Shown: one piece after another, positions 9,339 through 18,409 of the stretch
Position numbering within the stretch: the stretch's first letter is position 1
Layout of the letters: each line of letters starts with the position of its first letter
From: Fidelibacterota bacterium
GTDB taxonomy: Bacteria > Fidelibacterota > Marinisomatia > Marinisomatales > TCS55
Assembly (NCBI GenBank): GCA_004124385.1
Contig: SCKN01000001.1
Location: 1 to 64,000 of the forward strand
Length of the DNA: 64,000 nt
Direction: 5' to 3'
Made by a program: the position numbers and the translations under genes
Notes under the pieces: model-generated
What the model was told of the DNA's origin: nothing
Database searches by the model: none
What the model saw: only the letters and a program-made list of their open reading frames with translations

Positions 9339-10384
9339 CCTTGTTGTCTCTTCGCTCGATTGTATGCGTAATTATCATATCCGGCGTTTGTGCGGGGAAT
9401 GGCATAATGGAATACGCAAAACCAAACTTGTCTGATTATGGATTTTTCAAGATACCCATGAAAAATCAGGAACCGGTAGCAGGAATCTTGCCTTTCGGTA
9501 TCGCTACAGAATTATTTTCTGACTACGCAGAAAAACTGCGTTTTATTCAAGTTCCGGTAAATATGAAGATATCAGTTCAAGCTGATAACACGTTATTGTT
9601 TCCAATTGGAACCACTTTTATAAAAACATTTTATTATTTCGTAGATAAATATCAGCCAGAATTAGGACGGCGTTTAATAGAAACTCGTCTGCTTATGAAC
9701 ACAATCGATGGTTGGCTGGCATTTCCATATATTTGGAATGAGGAACAGTCCGATGCAGTATTGGCTATTGCCGGTGATCGGATGCAAGTTGATTGGATCA
9801 ATGAACATGGAGAATCAATGGATATTCTTTATAGTGTACCCAATGTGAATCAGTGTAAAGGGTGTCATGTTTACGAAAATAAATTAAAACCCATAGGCCC
9901 TAAAATTCGAAATTTGAATATGGACTATATGTACTCTGATGGTTCCATGAATCAATTAATTAAATGGGAATCTTCAGGAATACTGTCCAACTTGTCGGAG
10001 ATTGCACACTTGCCTCGGACTGCAAAAGCTAATGACTTTAATGAAACTTTAAATGGCCGAGCCAGAGCTTGGATTGATATAAATTGTGCACATTGTCATC
10101 GTAAGGGCGGGCCGGCGGAAACGTCTGGATTATTTCTCGAATTGGAACAGAAAAATCTTCGTGCTTTGGGCGTGATGAAACCTCCTATTGCGGCAGGAAG
10201 AGGAACTAGTAAATTCAAATATACTATAGTGCCTGGAGAGCCTGAAAAATCAATCATGCTTTATCGCATCCGTTCTACCGATCCTGGAATTATGATGCCT
10301 GAATTGGGTCGTAGATTAACCCATATGGAAGGAGCGGAATTGGTGAGAGAATGGATCAAAGCAATGCCAAAATCCGGAAAGTAA
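9284..10384 (+). CDS. SO2930-family diheme c-type cytochrome
   Basis: Two CxxCH heme-binding motifs are present: CKGCH at about residue 191 and CAHCH at about residue 268, with a late MMPELGRR that could give a methionine ligand. A hydrophobic stretch (SIVCVIIISGVCAG) near residues 24-40 looks like a signal peptide. The ATG at 9284 overlaps the beta-helix gene by 55 bp and has a weak ribosome-binding site; a TTG near 9341 is an alternative start giving a tidier signal peptide. Overlap and family pairing suggest that both proteins act together outside the inner membrane, perhaps in an oxidative reaction on a polymer, which is inference. Confidence 0.85.
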   Translation: MQLQSNTNICCKTKHNRIALLSLRSIVCVIIISGVCAGNGIMEYAKPNLSDYGFFKIPMKNQEPVAGILPFGIATELFSDYAEKLRFIQVPVNMKISVQADNTLLFPIGTTFIKTFYYFVDKYQPELGRRLIETRLLMNTIDGWLAFPYIWNEEQSDAVLAIAGDRMQVDWINEHGESMDILYSVPNVNQCKGCHVYENKLKPIGPKIRNLNMDYMYSDGSMNQLIKWESSGILSNLSEIAHLPRTAKANDFNETLNGRARAWIDINCAHCHRKGGPAETSGLFLELEQKNLRALGVMKPPIAAGRGTSKFKYTIVPGEPEKSIMLYRIRSTDPGIMMPELGRRLTHMEGAELVREWIKAMPKSGK

Positions 10385-10389
10385 ATAGG

Positions 10390-10670
10390 GTGTATAAGCA
10401 GGGTATTATTTTACTCGCATTATTACTGTTCAGTATGCAGTGCGAAAAAGCACCATCTGAAAAAGAGGATGATGAACAGATTCTAGCGAGGGTTGGCTCA
10501 TCGGTAATAACTATCGATAAATTTCGTAATAATTATGAGTTTGGTTTTGCCCATTTAAAACCAAAAAAAATTCTAAAAAACACTATTTAGTGTATATGAT
10601 TAATGAAAAATTGTTTGCGGATGACTGTGCCGATTGTAGATGCTTTCTGGGGATGGGAAAAATAAAATGA
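10390..10670 (+). pseudogene. Decayed PpiC/SurA-like lipoprotein gene (frameshifted and truncated)
   Basis: A GTG at 10390 gives a lipoprotein-like N terminus (LLLFSMQCEK) and then ARVGSSVITIDKFRNNYEF, which resembles the start of SurA/parvulin-type prolyl isomerases. The frame stops at 10590. If one base is added in the A run at 10563-10570, the next frame continues sensibly (HYLVYMINEKLFADD) up to a stop at 10670. The isomerase domain is absent. So the gene is both frameshifted and cut short. The A8 run makes a sequencing error possible for the frameshift, but not for the missing domain. Confidence 0.65.
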
Positions 10671-10727
10671 TTTCCTCGAATCAAAACTCTTAAGTAATCT
10701 GTATATACTAGATTGTACAAAATTGAT

Positions 10728-11906
10728 ATGAAAAAAATAAAAATATGTCTGTTATTAATGTCCGTTTGTTTTGGTCAACTGACATTGACTCATGATGGTA
10801 TAATCAGAGAATATTATGTTTCGTATCCAGACAGTGCCACAGAACCTTGCCCACTGGTTATAAATATGCACGGCTTTGGCAGCAATGCATTAGAGCAACT
10901 GTATTATTCTGAAATGGATAATGTTGCCCTTGGGATGAATATTGCAGTTGTCTATCCGGAAGGGATTAGCAACGCTTGGAATGTGGGTGCTATCTGGAAC
11001 ATTAGCAATGCAAATGATATTGGTTTTATTAGTGCATTGATTGATTCTGTAGCTGACGATTTTAATATTGATCTAGATAGGGTGTATGCCTGTGGTATGT
11101 CTAATGGTGGTTATATGGCTTATGAACTTGCCTGCGAACTTTCAGATAAAATTGCTGCATTTGGTTCCGTGACAGGCAACTTTATGCTCAATTCAGATCA
11201 GACCTGTGATGCTGACAGGGATATTCCCTTTATTCATTTACATGGGACGGATGATTTAACCGTACCATATACCTACTCTTGGGATTGGTCCATGTATGTT
11301 GGGGAATCTATAGACTATTGGCGGGGTGTGAATAATCTTGAATATGAATTGATTGAAGTTTTACCGGACACGGATGCATCAGACAACACAACTGTTGAAA
11401 AGTATACGTATTATAGTACTTCTTCATCAACACAATTTGTTCATTTCAAAGTGATTGGTGGCGGACATCAATGGTTTGGTTCCAGTATTTCTGATTTGGA
11501 TTGGGTCATTAATTCATTAGGATACAGTAATCATGAAATAAATACAAATACGGAGTTGATTGATTTCTTTATGAATTACAGGTTATCAGATTTTCTGTCA
11601 ACGGATGAAATTGCAGATGTGTTGCCGACTGATTTTATTTTACACCAAAACTACCCGAACCCATTTAATCCAGAAACAACAATACGGTATGAATTACCGG
11701 AATACAGTTTTGTTAACATTATTATTTATGACATGCTGGGCAAGGAAGTGAAAGTTCTAGTAAGCGGAGAACAAGCGATTGGTAAGCACGAGGTTAAGTG
11801 GAATGGAACGAATAAACTTGGCCATTCTGTTTCTGCTGGAGTGTATTTTTACACTGTATCCGCCGGTGACAAAGTGCAAACCGGGAAAATGATTTTACTT
11901 AAATAA
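10728..11906 (+). CDS. Secreted PHB-depolymerase/feruloyl-esterase-like hydrolase with T9SS domain
   Basis: The start is taken as ATG 10728 (a TTG lies 15 bp upstream in frame), giving a signal peptide that ends CFGQL. The alpha/beta-hydrolase part shows the oxyanion-hole region NMHGFGS, a nucleophile elbow GMSNGG, an acid in HGTDDLTVPY and the catalytic His in GGGHQWFG, in the order seen in LpqC/poly(3-hydroxybutyrate) depolymerases. Residues from about 11635 form a T9SS type A sorting domain (NYPNPFNP to KMILLK), so the enzyme is exported to the surface or medium. The substrate could be a polyester or a feruloylated polysaccharide. Confidence 0.87.
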   Translation: MKKIKICLLLMSVCFGQLTLTHDGIIREYYVSYPDSATEPCPLVINMHGFGSNALEQLYYSEMDNVALGMNIAVVYPEGISNAWNVGAIWNISNANDIGFISALIDSVADDFNIDLDRVYACGMSNGGYMAYELACELSDKIAAFGSVTGNFMLNSDQTCDADRDIPFIHLHGTDDLTVPYTYSWDWSMYVGESIDYWRGVNNLEYELIEVLPDTDASDNTTVEKYTYYSTSSSTQFVHFKVIGGGHQWFGSSISDLDWVINSLGYSNHEINTNTELIDFFMNYRLSDFLSTDEIADVLPTDFILHQNYPNPFNPETTIRYELPEYSFVNIIIYDMLGKEVKVLVSGEQAIGKHEVKWNGTNKLGHSVSAGVYFYTVSAGDKVQTGKMILLK

Positions 11907-11971
11907 ACACTGTCATCTTGAATCCTGGAATATATGTGAGGGTGGGTTCAGGAGCTCAATCAATCAACCAA

Positions 11972-13609
11972 TCATTTCACGTAAACATCTTTTCCATCAA
12001 CAACAGTTCTGATTACATGTGTATTCAAAATATCATCTGGATTAATGACTCGAAGGTCTTTAGATAAAACTACAAAATCCGCCAGTTTCCCCGTTTCCAG
12101 TGTCCCAAGTTTATCTTCCTGGAATCCGGCATAAGCACTATTAATAGTATAGCAGCGTAAAGCATCTTCTACAGAAATCTTTTCATTTGGATACCAACCG
12201 TCTGGGTTTTTGCCATCACGTGTTTTACGTGTAACAGCTGTAAATATGCCCATCAACGGATCCAATGTCGTCACTGTCCAGTCAGAGCCAAATGTAAGCG
12301 TGGCACCGTCATCAAGCAATGATTTGAAAATGTACGTCCCTTCCAAAATGCTGTCATCCACGCGCTTATAGGCCCAGGCAGCGTCGTCATAAATACTGGT
12401 TGGCTGCATGGATGCGATAACGCCATTGGCGCTGAAGCGCTTCATGTCTTGGGGAGTTAGATGCTGGGCATGTTCAACTCTGGGTCGTCGATCTCTTTCA
12501 CCATGTTCTTTTTTGATTGCATCAAATTCATCCAAAATCCATTCATTAGCTCGTGTACCGATGGCATGAACGGCAATCTGAATATTTGCTTTATCCACTT
12601 CACGGAGGATTTTTCGAAATTCAACAGTATCAGTTGCAACCACTAATCCTTTTGTTTTTGGATCATCTTTGTATGGATCGTGCATCCACGCAGTTCGAGA
12701 GCCCAACGAACCATCCATCATTGCTTTCATACCATTCCAACGAAGTTTGTCATCTCCAAAACCGTTATCATCATTATATTTAATAATTTTTTTCCAATTT
12801 GTATACCAGGGCAAAGCATAAATGCGTAGAGTTAGTTTTTCTTTGTTTCGTGCATATGTTTGTAAATCCTCCCAAGAACACATATCGTGGATTTGAGTTA
12901 CGCCAATGGAAGCGGCATAAGACATGGCTTTTTGCAGTGCTGCATCCATTTCTTCGGGGGAATTTTCAGGAATAAATGGCGAGATCAATCCCATAGCTTC
13001 ATCCCGGAGAATTCCAGTCGGTGTACCATTTTTATTTTTTGCAATCAATCCACCAGGAGGATTCGGAGTTTTGCTGGTAATTCCGGCTAACTCCAGCGCT
13101 TTGGAGTTAGCCAATGCCATATGACCATCCAGCCGTCCCAGGAAAACGGGGATATCTGCAGTGAAACTATCAATCCATTCTTTGGTTGGCAATACACCGC
13201 CCCACATTTCATGATCCCAATCACCGCCTTGAACCCATTCACCAGGTGAAATATGTTGAACATACTCCTTTATGCGATTGATAAAATCATTTTTACTGGA
13301 TACATCACGCAAATTGATACTCATAATCTGAAATCCGCCGCTTATAAAATGAGTGTGATTATCGATAAATCCTGGCACAACAAATTCTCCCTTCAGATCA
13401 AACATTTCAGTTTTGGGACTTTGGAGTGATGTATAATGAATTCCTACGGCTAATATTTCATTTCCTTTTACAGCAATGAATTCAGCGCTAGGACGGTTTG
13501 GGTTTCCAGTCCAGATATTACCGTTGTAATAAATCTTATCGGCAAATTGGTTTTGCTCACAAGCGGTTAAGCAAAATATAATGAGTAAATATATTGTTCG
13601 AATTTTCAT
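11972..13609 (-). CDS. Amidohydrolase lipoprotein, YtcJ-like
   Basis: From ATG 13609 the product has 545 residues and begins with a lipoprotein signal (IIFCLTACEQN); an upstream ATG at 13642 is possible but would bury the signal. Amidohydrolase marks are FIDNHTH (metal ligands), DGSLGSRTAW, HAIGTRANEW, RVEHAQHL and TFGSDWTV. This is the YtcJ/AepA branch of metal-dependent amidohydrolases, whose natural substrates are mostly unknown. The ribosome-binding site AGGTG lies 5 bp upstream. It is convergent with the esterase gene and divergent from uvrB. Confidence 0.9.
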   Translation of the reverse strand: MKIRTIYLLIIFCLTACEQNQFADKIYYNGNIWTGNPNRPSAEFIAVKGNEILAVGIHYTSLQSPKTEMFDLKGEFVVPGFIDNHTHFISGGFQIMSINLRDVSSKNDFINRIKEYVQHISPGEWVQGGDWDHEMWGGVLPTKEWIDSFTADIPVFLGRLDGHMALANSKALELAGITSKTPNPPGGLIAKNKNGTPTGILRDEAMGLISPFIPENSPEEMDAALQKAMSYAASIGVTQIHDMCSWEDLQTYARNKEKLTLRIYALPWYTNWKKIIKYNDDNGFGDDKLRWNGMKAMMDGSLGSRTAWMHDPYKDDPKTKGLVVATDTVEFRKILREVDKANIQIAVHAIGTRANEWILDEFDAIKKEHGERDRRPRVEHAQHLTPQDMKRFSANGVIASMQPTSIYDDAAWAYKRVDDSILEGTYIFKSLLDDGATLTFGSDWTVTTLDPLMGIFTAVTRKTRDGKNPDGWYPNEKISVEDALRCYTINSAYAGFQEDKLGTLETGKLADFVVLSKDLRVINPDDILNTHVIRTVVDGKDVYVK

Positions 13610-13737
13610 TAAATCACCTATTTTCTTTAAATGAGGGTTCACAATCTATTTAATTAAATCATTAAAATCCATTAAGGAAAAAAAACTTCACTCTCTGCCA
13701 TTGTATTGTATTTATTAATAGAGGTAAATTTGCCGTT

Positions 13738-15738
13738 ATGGCAGAGTTTAAAGTCCATTCAGAGTTTACACCTCAAGGAGATCAACCCCAGGCAATCGCC
13801 AGTTTGGTAGAGGGATTGAACCGCAATGATTCGTATCAAACACTTTTGGGCGTTACGGGCAGTGGTAAAACGTATACCATGGCAAAAGTGATTGAAGAAG
13901 TTCAAAGACCAACGCTGATTATTTCCCATAACAAAACATTGGCTGCCCAGCTTTATGGCGAATTCAAATCACTGTTCCCGGATAATGCAGTGGAATTTTT
14001 TATAAGTTATTACGATTACTATCAGCCGGAAGCTTATATGCCGGTCACGGATACATTCATTGAAAAAGACATGTCCGTGAATGAGGAAATCGATAAACTG
14101 CGTCTTAAAACAACCGGCGCTCTCATGGAGCGAAACGATGTGATTGTAGTGAGTTCTGTTTCCTGTATTTATGGTTTAGGCTCTCCGGATGATTATAAAG
14201 ATCAAGTTGTTCATTTAAAACGCGGCGATCAATTTAACCGTAAATCATTTTTAAAGAACCTGGTGAATATTCATTATGCCCGGAATGATACCACCTTTGA
14301 GCGCAGCACATTTCGCGTCCATGGGGATGTAGTTGAAGTGCACTTGGCGTATGAGGATGTGGGCATCCGCATTGAAATGTTTGGAACGGAAGTGGAAAAG
14401 ATTACGCGATTTGTTCCGTTGACCGGTGAAATCATTCGAGAAATGGATGCGGACTTCATTTATCCCGGAAAACATTTTGTTACGGATCAGAAAACAATTA
14501 ACCGCATTGTCGTAGAAATTCGCAAGGAACTCCATGAGCGACTGGAATTTCTACGATACCACGATAAATTATTAGAAGCACAACGATTGGAACAGCGCAC
14601 CAACTTTGATCTGGAAATGATGGTGGAAATTGGTTATTGCTCCGGCATTGAAAATTATTCCCGTTACTTTGCCGGACGAAAACCGGGTGAACGTCCGTTT
14701 ACGCTCATTGATTTTTTCCCAGATAATTTTTTAACAATTTTGGATGAATCCCATGTAAGTCTGCCGCAAATAAAAGGTATGTATAATGGCGATCGTGGAC
14801 GGAAAACGGTGTTAGTGGAACATGGCTTTCGCCTTCCCAGCGCTTTGGATAATCGTCCGTTGAAGATTGAAGAATTCATGAAATTACAGAATCAAATCGT
14901 TTTTGCGTCGGCAACTCCAGCCGATCGAGAATTGGAATTGTGTAATGGAGTTGTTGTGGAGCAGATGATTCGTCCCACAGGACTTTTGGATCCTATTGTG
15001 GATGTGCGGGGAACAGGTGGGCAAATTGACGATCTTATTGGAGAAATTCGTTCTCGCTCCAAAAAGAATGAACGTGTGTTAGTGACAACAATCACCAAGC
15101 GTATGGCAGAAGATTTGACTGAATATTTGCGTGGATTGAATATGCGAGTTCGTTATCTACACAGCGATGTTGCCACATTGGAGCGCGTCCAGATTTTGCG
15201 TGATTTACGCTTGGGAGAATTCGATGTATTGGTGGGTATTAATCTATTGCGAGAAGGGTTGGATTTACCGGAAGTGTCGTTGGTGGCAGTGCTGGATGCT
15301 GATAAGCAGGGATTTTTACGTTCCCGTAGTTCTCTCATGCAAGTGGCCGGTCGTGCGGCGCGTCATAAAGGGGGCAAAGTGATTCTTTACGGCGATAAAG
15401 TCACTGATGCTATGAACTATTTAATCACGGAAACAAAGCGCCGCCGTAAAGTACAGGAAACATTTAATAAGAAGCACGGTATTACACCCAAAACCATTTA
15501 CAAGTCGGTGGACAATATTATGCAGACCACTGTGGTGGCGGACAATTATTCTGAACAAAGATATGATACAAAATTTAAGCGTAAAGGGTCGGATTTTGAC
15601 GAATTGGACAAGCAGATGGCTGTAGAAATTATGCGCCAAGAAATGCTGGAAGCGGCGGAAAATTTGGAATTCGAAAAAGCAGCTCATTTGCGGGATGAAA
15701 TCGCTAAAATGGAAAAAGAATTGGAGAAAAGTTTTTGA
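13738..15738 (+). CDS. uvrB: UvrABC excision nuclease subunit B
   Basis: This 666-residue protein has the usual length of UvrB. Motifs in order: Walker A GVTGSGKT (residues 38-45), the damage-probing beta-hairpin region YYDYYQPEAY, DESH helicase motif II, the C-terminal helicase half with GINLLREGLD and QVAGRAAR, and a terminal UVR domain (LEFEKAAHLRDEI) that contacts UvrC. It acts in nucleotide excision repair. No lexA-type operator was recognised in the 128-bp spacer to the divergent amidohydrolase gene. Confidence 0.98.
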   Translation: MAEFKVHSEFTPQGDQPQAIASLVEGLNRNDSYQTLLGVTGSGKTYTMAKVIEEVQRPTLIISHNKTLAAQLYGEFKSLFPDNAVEFFISYYDYYQPEAYMPVTDTFIEKDMSVNEEIDKLRLKTTGALMERNDVIVVSSVSCIYGLGSPDDYKDQVVHLKRGDQFNRKSFLKNLVNIHYARNDTTFERSTFRVHGDVVEVHLAYEDVGIRIEMFGTEVEKITRFVPLTGEIIREMDADFIYPGKHFVTDQKTINRIVVEIRKELHERLEFLRYHDKLLEAQRLEQRTNFDLEMMVEIGYCSGIENYSRYFAGRKPGERPFTLIDFFPDNFLTILDESHVSLPQIKGMYNGDRGRKTVLVEHGFRLPSALDNRPLKIEEFMKLQNQIVFASATPADRELELCNGVVVEQMIRPTGLLDPIVDVRGTGGQIDDLIGEIRSRSKKNERVLVTTITKRMAEDLTEYLRGLNMRVRYLHSDVATLERVQILRDLRLGEFDVLVGINLLREGLDLPEVSLVAVLDADKQGFLRSRSSLMQVAGRAARHKGGKVILYGDKVTDAMNYLITETKRRRKVQETFNKKHGITPKTIYKSVDNIMQTTVVADNYSEQRYDTKFKRKGSDFDELDKQMAVEIMRQEMLEAAENLEFEKAAHLRDEIAKMEKELEKSF

Positions 15739-15767
15739 TGGAAAATATAATAAAAACCCCTCTTCAA

Positions 15768-15855
15768 TTCTCCCCTATTACAGGGGAGAAGGATTCTTCT
15801 ACGAAAATATACAATTTATAAAAACTGATGTGTTTCCCCTGTCATAGGGGAAACA
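15768..15855. repeat. Paired hairpin element between uvrB and galE
   Basis: Two short palindromes lie 40 bp apart: 15768-15790 (TTCTCCCCT, 5-base loop, AGGGGAGAA) and 15831-15855 (TGTTTCCCCT, 5-base loop, AGGGGAAACA). An outer ACCCCT/AGGGGT pair (15756 and 15859) could close the whole unit. The AGGGG-type stems resemble those at 32555-32633, so this is probably a dispersed palindromic repeat rather than a site specific to uvrB or galE. Confidence 0.6.
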
Positions 15856-15892
15856 CAAAGGGGTATTGTAAACAAGAGGATGAAATAAGTTT

Positions 15893-16870
15893 ATGAAAGT
15901 TTTAGTAACAGGCGGAGCAGGATATATTGGTTCCCATGTAGTCTTGGATTTGATTGATGCCGGGTATGACGTCGTCATTTTAGATGATATGTCTTTAGGC
16001 TGTGTGGAAAATATACACGATAAAGCTGAATTCGTCGAAGGCAGTACGCTTGATGAAGCAATGTTGGATGAAGTGCTGGCAAAAAATATGGATGCTGTGA
16101 TACACTTGGCCGCATTCAAAGCAGCCGGGGAATCCATGACGAATCCGGAGAAATATTCCCGTAATAATCTCAATGGAACCACGAATGTATTGAATGCTAT
16201 GATGAAACATAACGTAATGACTTTTGTTTTTTCATCTACAGCAGCAGTGTACGGTTATCCTGAATATTTACCCGTGGACGAAGCGCACCCATTAAAACCC
16301 ATCAATTATTACGGATATACAAAATTAGCCATCGAAGATATGCTTAAATGGTATGACCAGCTTAAAGGATTAAAATATGCGGCATTGCGCTATTTCAATG
16401 CTGCCGGTTATGATGTAAATGGTAATATATTTGGATTGGAAAGAAATCCCCAGAATTTGCTGCCTATTGTAATGGAAGTGGCGTCCGGTCAGCGTAAAAC
16501 AATGAACGTATTTGGTGATGATTATGATACAGAGGATGGTACCGGAGTACGGGATTATATTCACGTGAATGACCTTGCTTTAGCTCATGTTCAGGCGTTG
16601 GAGTTTTTACAGGAAAACAATTCATTTACGGTCAATCTCGCTACAGGCGAAGGTTATTCGGTATTAGATGTTATCAAAGAATCGGAAATAGTTTCTGGTA
16701 AACACATAGATTATAATGTGGTTGATCGACGTCCGGGGGATCCAGCCAAACTCATTGCAACATCCAAGCAGGCGGGAGATCTTTTGGGCTGGGAAGCAAA
16801 ATATTCTGATCTGAAAACCATTTTAGAAAGCATGTGGAACGTATACAATCCGGAGGTAAAACATGATTGA
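15893..16870 (+). CDS. galE: UDP-glucose 4-epimerase
   Basis: The 325-residue SDR protein has the NAD-binding motif GGAGYIGSH at the N terminus, a catalytic YGYTK (YxxxK), FSSTAAVYG, RYFNAAG and RDYIHVNDLA, all typical of GalE. It interconverts UDP-glucose and UDP-galactose for glycan synthesis. The last 44 bp of the gene are repeated at 21051-21094, where they again run into the start of a gene; this suggests that galE was originally directly coupled to the sigma-54 activator now 4.2 kb away. Confidence 0.96.
   Translation: MKVLVTGGAGYIGSHVVLDLIDAGYDVVILDDMSLGCVENIHDKAEFVEGSTLDEAMLDEVLAKNMDAVIHLAAFKAAGESMTNPEKYSRNNLNGTTNVLNAMMKHNVMTFVFSSTAAVYGYPEYLPVDEAHPLKPINYYGYTKLAIEDMLKWYDQLKGLKYAALRYFNAAGYDVNGNIFGLERNPQNLLPIVMEVASGQRKTMNVFGDDYDTEDGTGVRDYIHVNDLALAHVQALEFLQENNSFTVNLATGEGYSVLDVIKESEIVSGKHIDYNVVDRRPGDPAKLIATSKQAGDLLGWEAKYSDLKTILESMWNVYNPEVKHD
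16827..16870 (+). repeat. Direct repeat, copy 1 (galE tail)
   Basis: Bases 16827-16861 are identical to 21051-21085 (35 bp). After one mismatch, eight further bases match (ATGATTGA). The two copies bracket the two T9SS cargo genes at 16888-21034. Confidence 0.9.
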
Positions 16871-16887
16871 AATATTGGGTAATTAAA

Positions 16888-18393
16888 ATGGGTATTTTAA
16901 AAAACATCTTTGTATTGACTTTAATGTATTCTGTACTCTTCCCTCAATCTTTCAATACATATCTCATGGGGTATATGCAAGGAAATTATCAATATCCACC
17001 AAATGCTCCCAATTATGTTGGTGATGAATTTGGGAAAAGACTTGCTGCAGGTGATATAAATGGTGATGGTTACGATGACTTAGCTGTTTTTTCATTTTAT
17101 ACTTCAACTGGATTACTATCAGGTGAAGTAGATGTATTTTTTGGGAGTAGTCCATTTGATACAATCCCAGATATAACATTAAAAGGAGAATACGATCTTC
17201 AATTATTTGGAAGTGGTATATTAATGAATGGTGATTATAACAGCGATGGAGTAAATGACTTAGTTATTGGGGTCGTTGGACAAAATGATGATAGAGGTCT
17301 TGTGAAGATATTTTTTGGAGGTTCGCCATTTGATACAACTGCAGATCTTATTTTTCAAGAGAACGGCAATATAAATGCCTATTTTGGGTCTGATCTTGCT
17401 TCCGTAGATTTTAATAGTGACGGTTATGACGACCTTTTGGTAGGCGCACCCAATGATAGAGACGTTTTTCTTTACTTTGGCGGTGCTGATATGGATACAG
17501 TTGCTGATGGTGTATTCCACAGACTGTTTTGGTCTTTAAATACAGCCGGTGATTTTAATAATGATGGATACGAAGATTTTATTACAAGTGGAAATAATTG
17601 GTCGCATCTATATTATGGCGGGGATACTGTTAATACAGATGTTAATTTAATTTTCCATGCAAGTGGTGATATAGAGGCTAATGACTATAATGGTGATAGT
17701 TTCGTAGACTTGTATTTTAGTCTTACTGGAATATTTTTAGGAGGTGAAATACCGGATACAACGTTAGATATAACAGCACCGGTAGAATTCAGAGGGAATC
17801 CGGCTGCCGGTAAATATAATATGGATGGCTTTTCAGACTTGATTTTAGGTCAATCAGGTAATGGATGTGGAGTTGTTTATCTTCATTTGGGGAATAATCC
17901 CATGAATAATATACCAGACGGGTATTTCTATGATACAGGATGTGGAAAATTGGGTTATAGAACAGCAGCTGGTGATTTCAATGGGGACGGTGCAGATGAT
18001 ATGGCTTTTAGTGAACGTTGGTATCAAAATTATTTTGAATTTTGGCCGGATTATAAAATAGGGCGAGTATATGTATTTTCTGGTGATACGACAAGTCTTT
18101 CAGTGTCAGAAGATGTGCCTACATTAAGTCAGGATTTCAGGCTTTTTGATCCATATCCCAATCCGTTTAATGCAGTGGTAACTATACCTTTTGAGTTGGA
18201 TAATAACAGTTATGTTATTGCACGGTTATTTGATATAAAAGGCAGACTTGTAGATGTGTTTATCAATGAAGAAAAAACAGCGGGCTTTTATGAGTTTACT
18301 TATCAAGCTAATACAATACCTACAGGGGTGTATTTTATTCGATTTACAACCAATACAGGATCTGATGTGAAGAAAATAATATTACTAAAATAA
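16888..18393 (+). CDS. FG-GAP/VCBS repeat protein with T9SS sorting domain
   Basis: Start taken at ATG 16888 (signal peptide ending LFPQSFN); a TTG at 16867 overlapping galE is less likely. The 501-residue product contains about seven FG-GAP-type repeats with calcium-loop motifs such as DINGDGYDDLAV, DYNSDGVNDLVI, DFNSDGYDDLLV and DFNGDGADDMAF, which in integrin-alpha-like proteins form a beta-propeller. From about 18151 a T9SS domain follows (PYPNPFNA to KKIILLK). It probably serves as a surface or extracellular binding protein. It is the first gene of a segment bracketed by a direct repeat of the galE tail. Confidence 0.87.
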   Translation: MGILKNIFVLTLMYSVLFPQSFNTYLMGYMQGNYQYPPNAPNYVGDEFGKRLAAGDINGDGYDDLAVFSFYTSTGLLSGEVDVFFGSSPFDTIPDITLKGEYDLQLFGSGILMNGDYNSDGVNDLVIGVVGQNDDRGLVKIFFGGSPFDTTADLIFQENGNINAYFGSDLASVDFNSDGYDDLLVGAPNDRDVFLYFGGADMDTVADGVFHRLFWSLNTAGDFNNDGYEDFITSGNNWSHLYYGGDTVNTDVNLIFHASGDIEANDYNGDSFVDLYFSLTGIFLGGEIPDTTLDITAPVEFRGNPAAGKYNMDGFSDLILGQSGNGCGVVYLHLGNNPMNNIPDGYFYDTGCGKLGYRTAAGDFNGDGADDMAFSERWYQNYFEFWPDYKIGRVYVFSGDTTSLSVSEDVPTLSQDFRLFDPYPNPFNAVVTIPFELDNNSYVIARLFDIKGRLVDVFINEEKTAGFYEFTYQANTIPTGVYFIRFTTNTGSDVKKIILLK

Positions 18394-18409
18394 ACTGAAT
18401 GATAATTTT

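Noticed and set aside
11907-11971. Possible terminator between the esterase and the amidohydrolase genes
   Set aside because: The TGAATCC/GGGTTCA similarity is imperfect and no T run follows.
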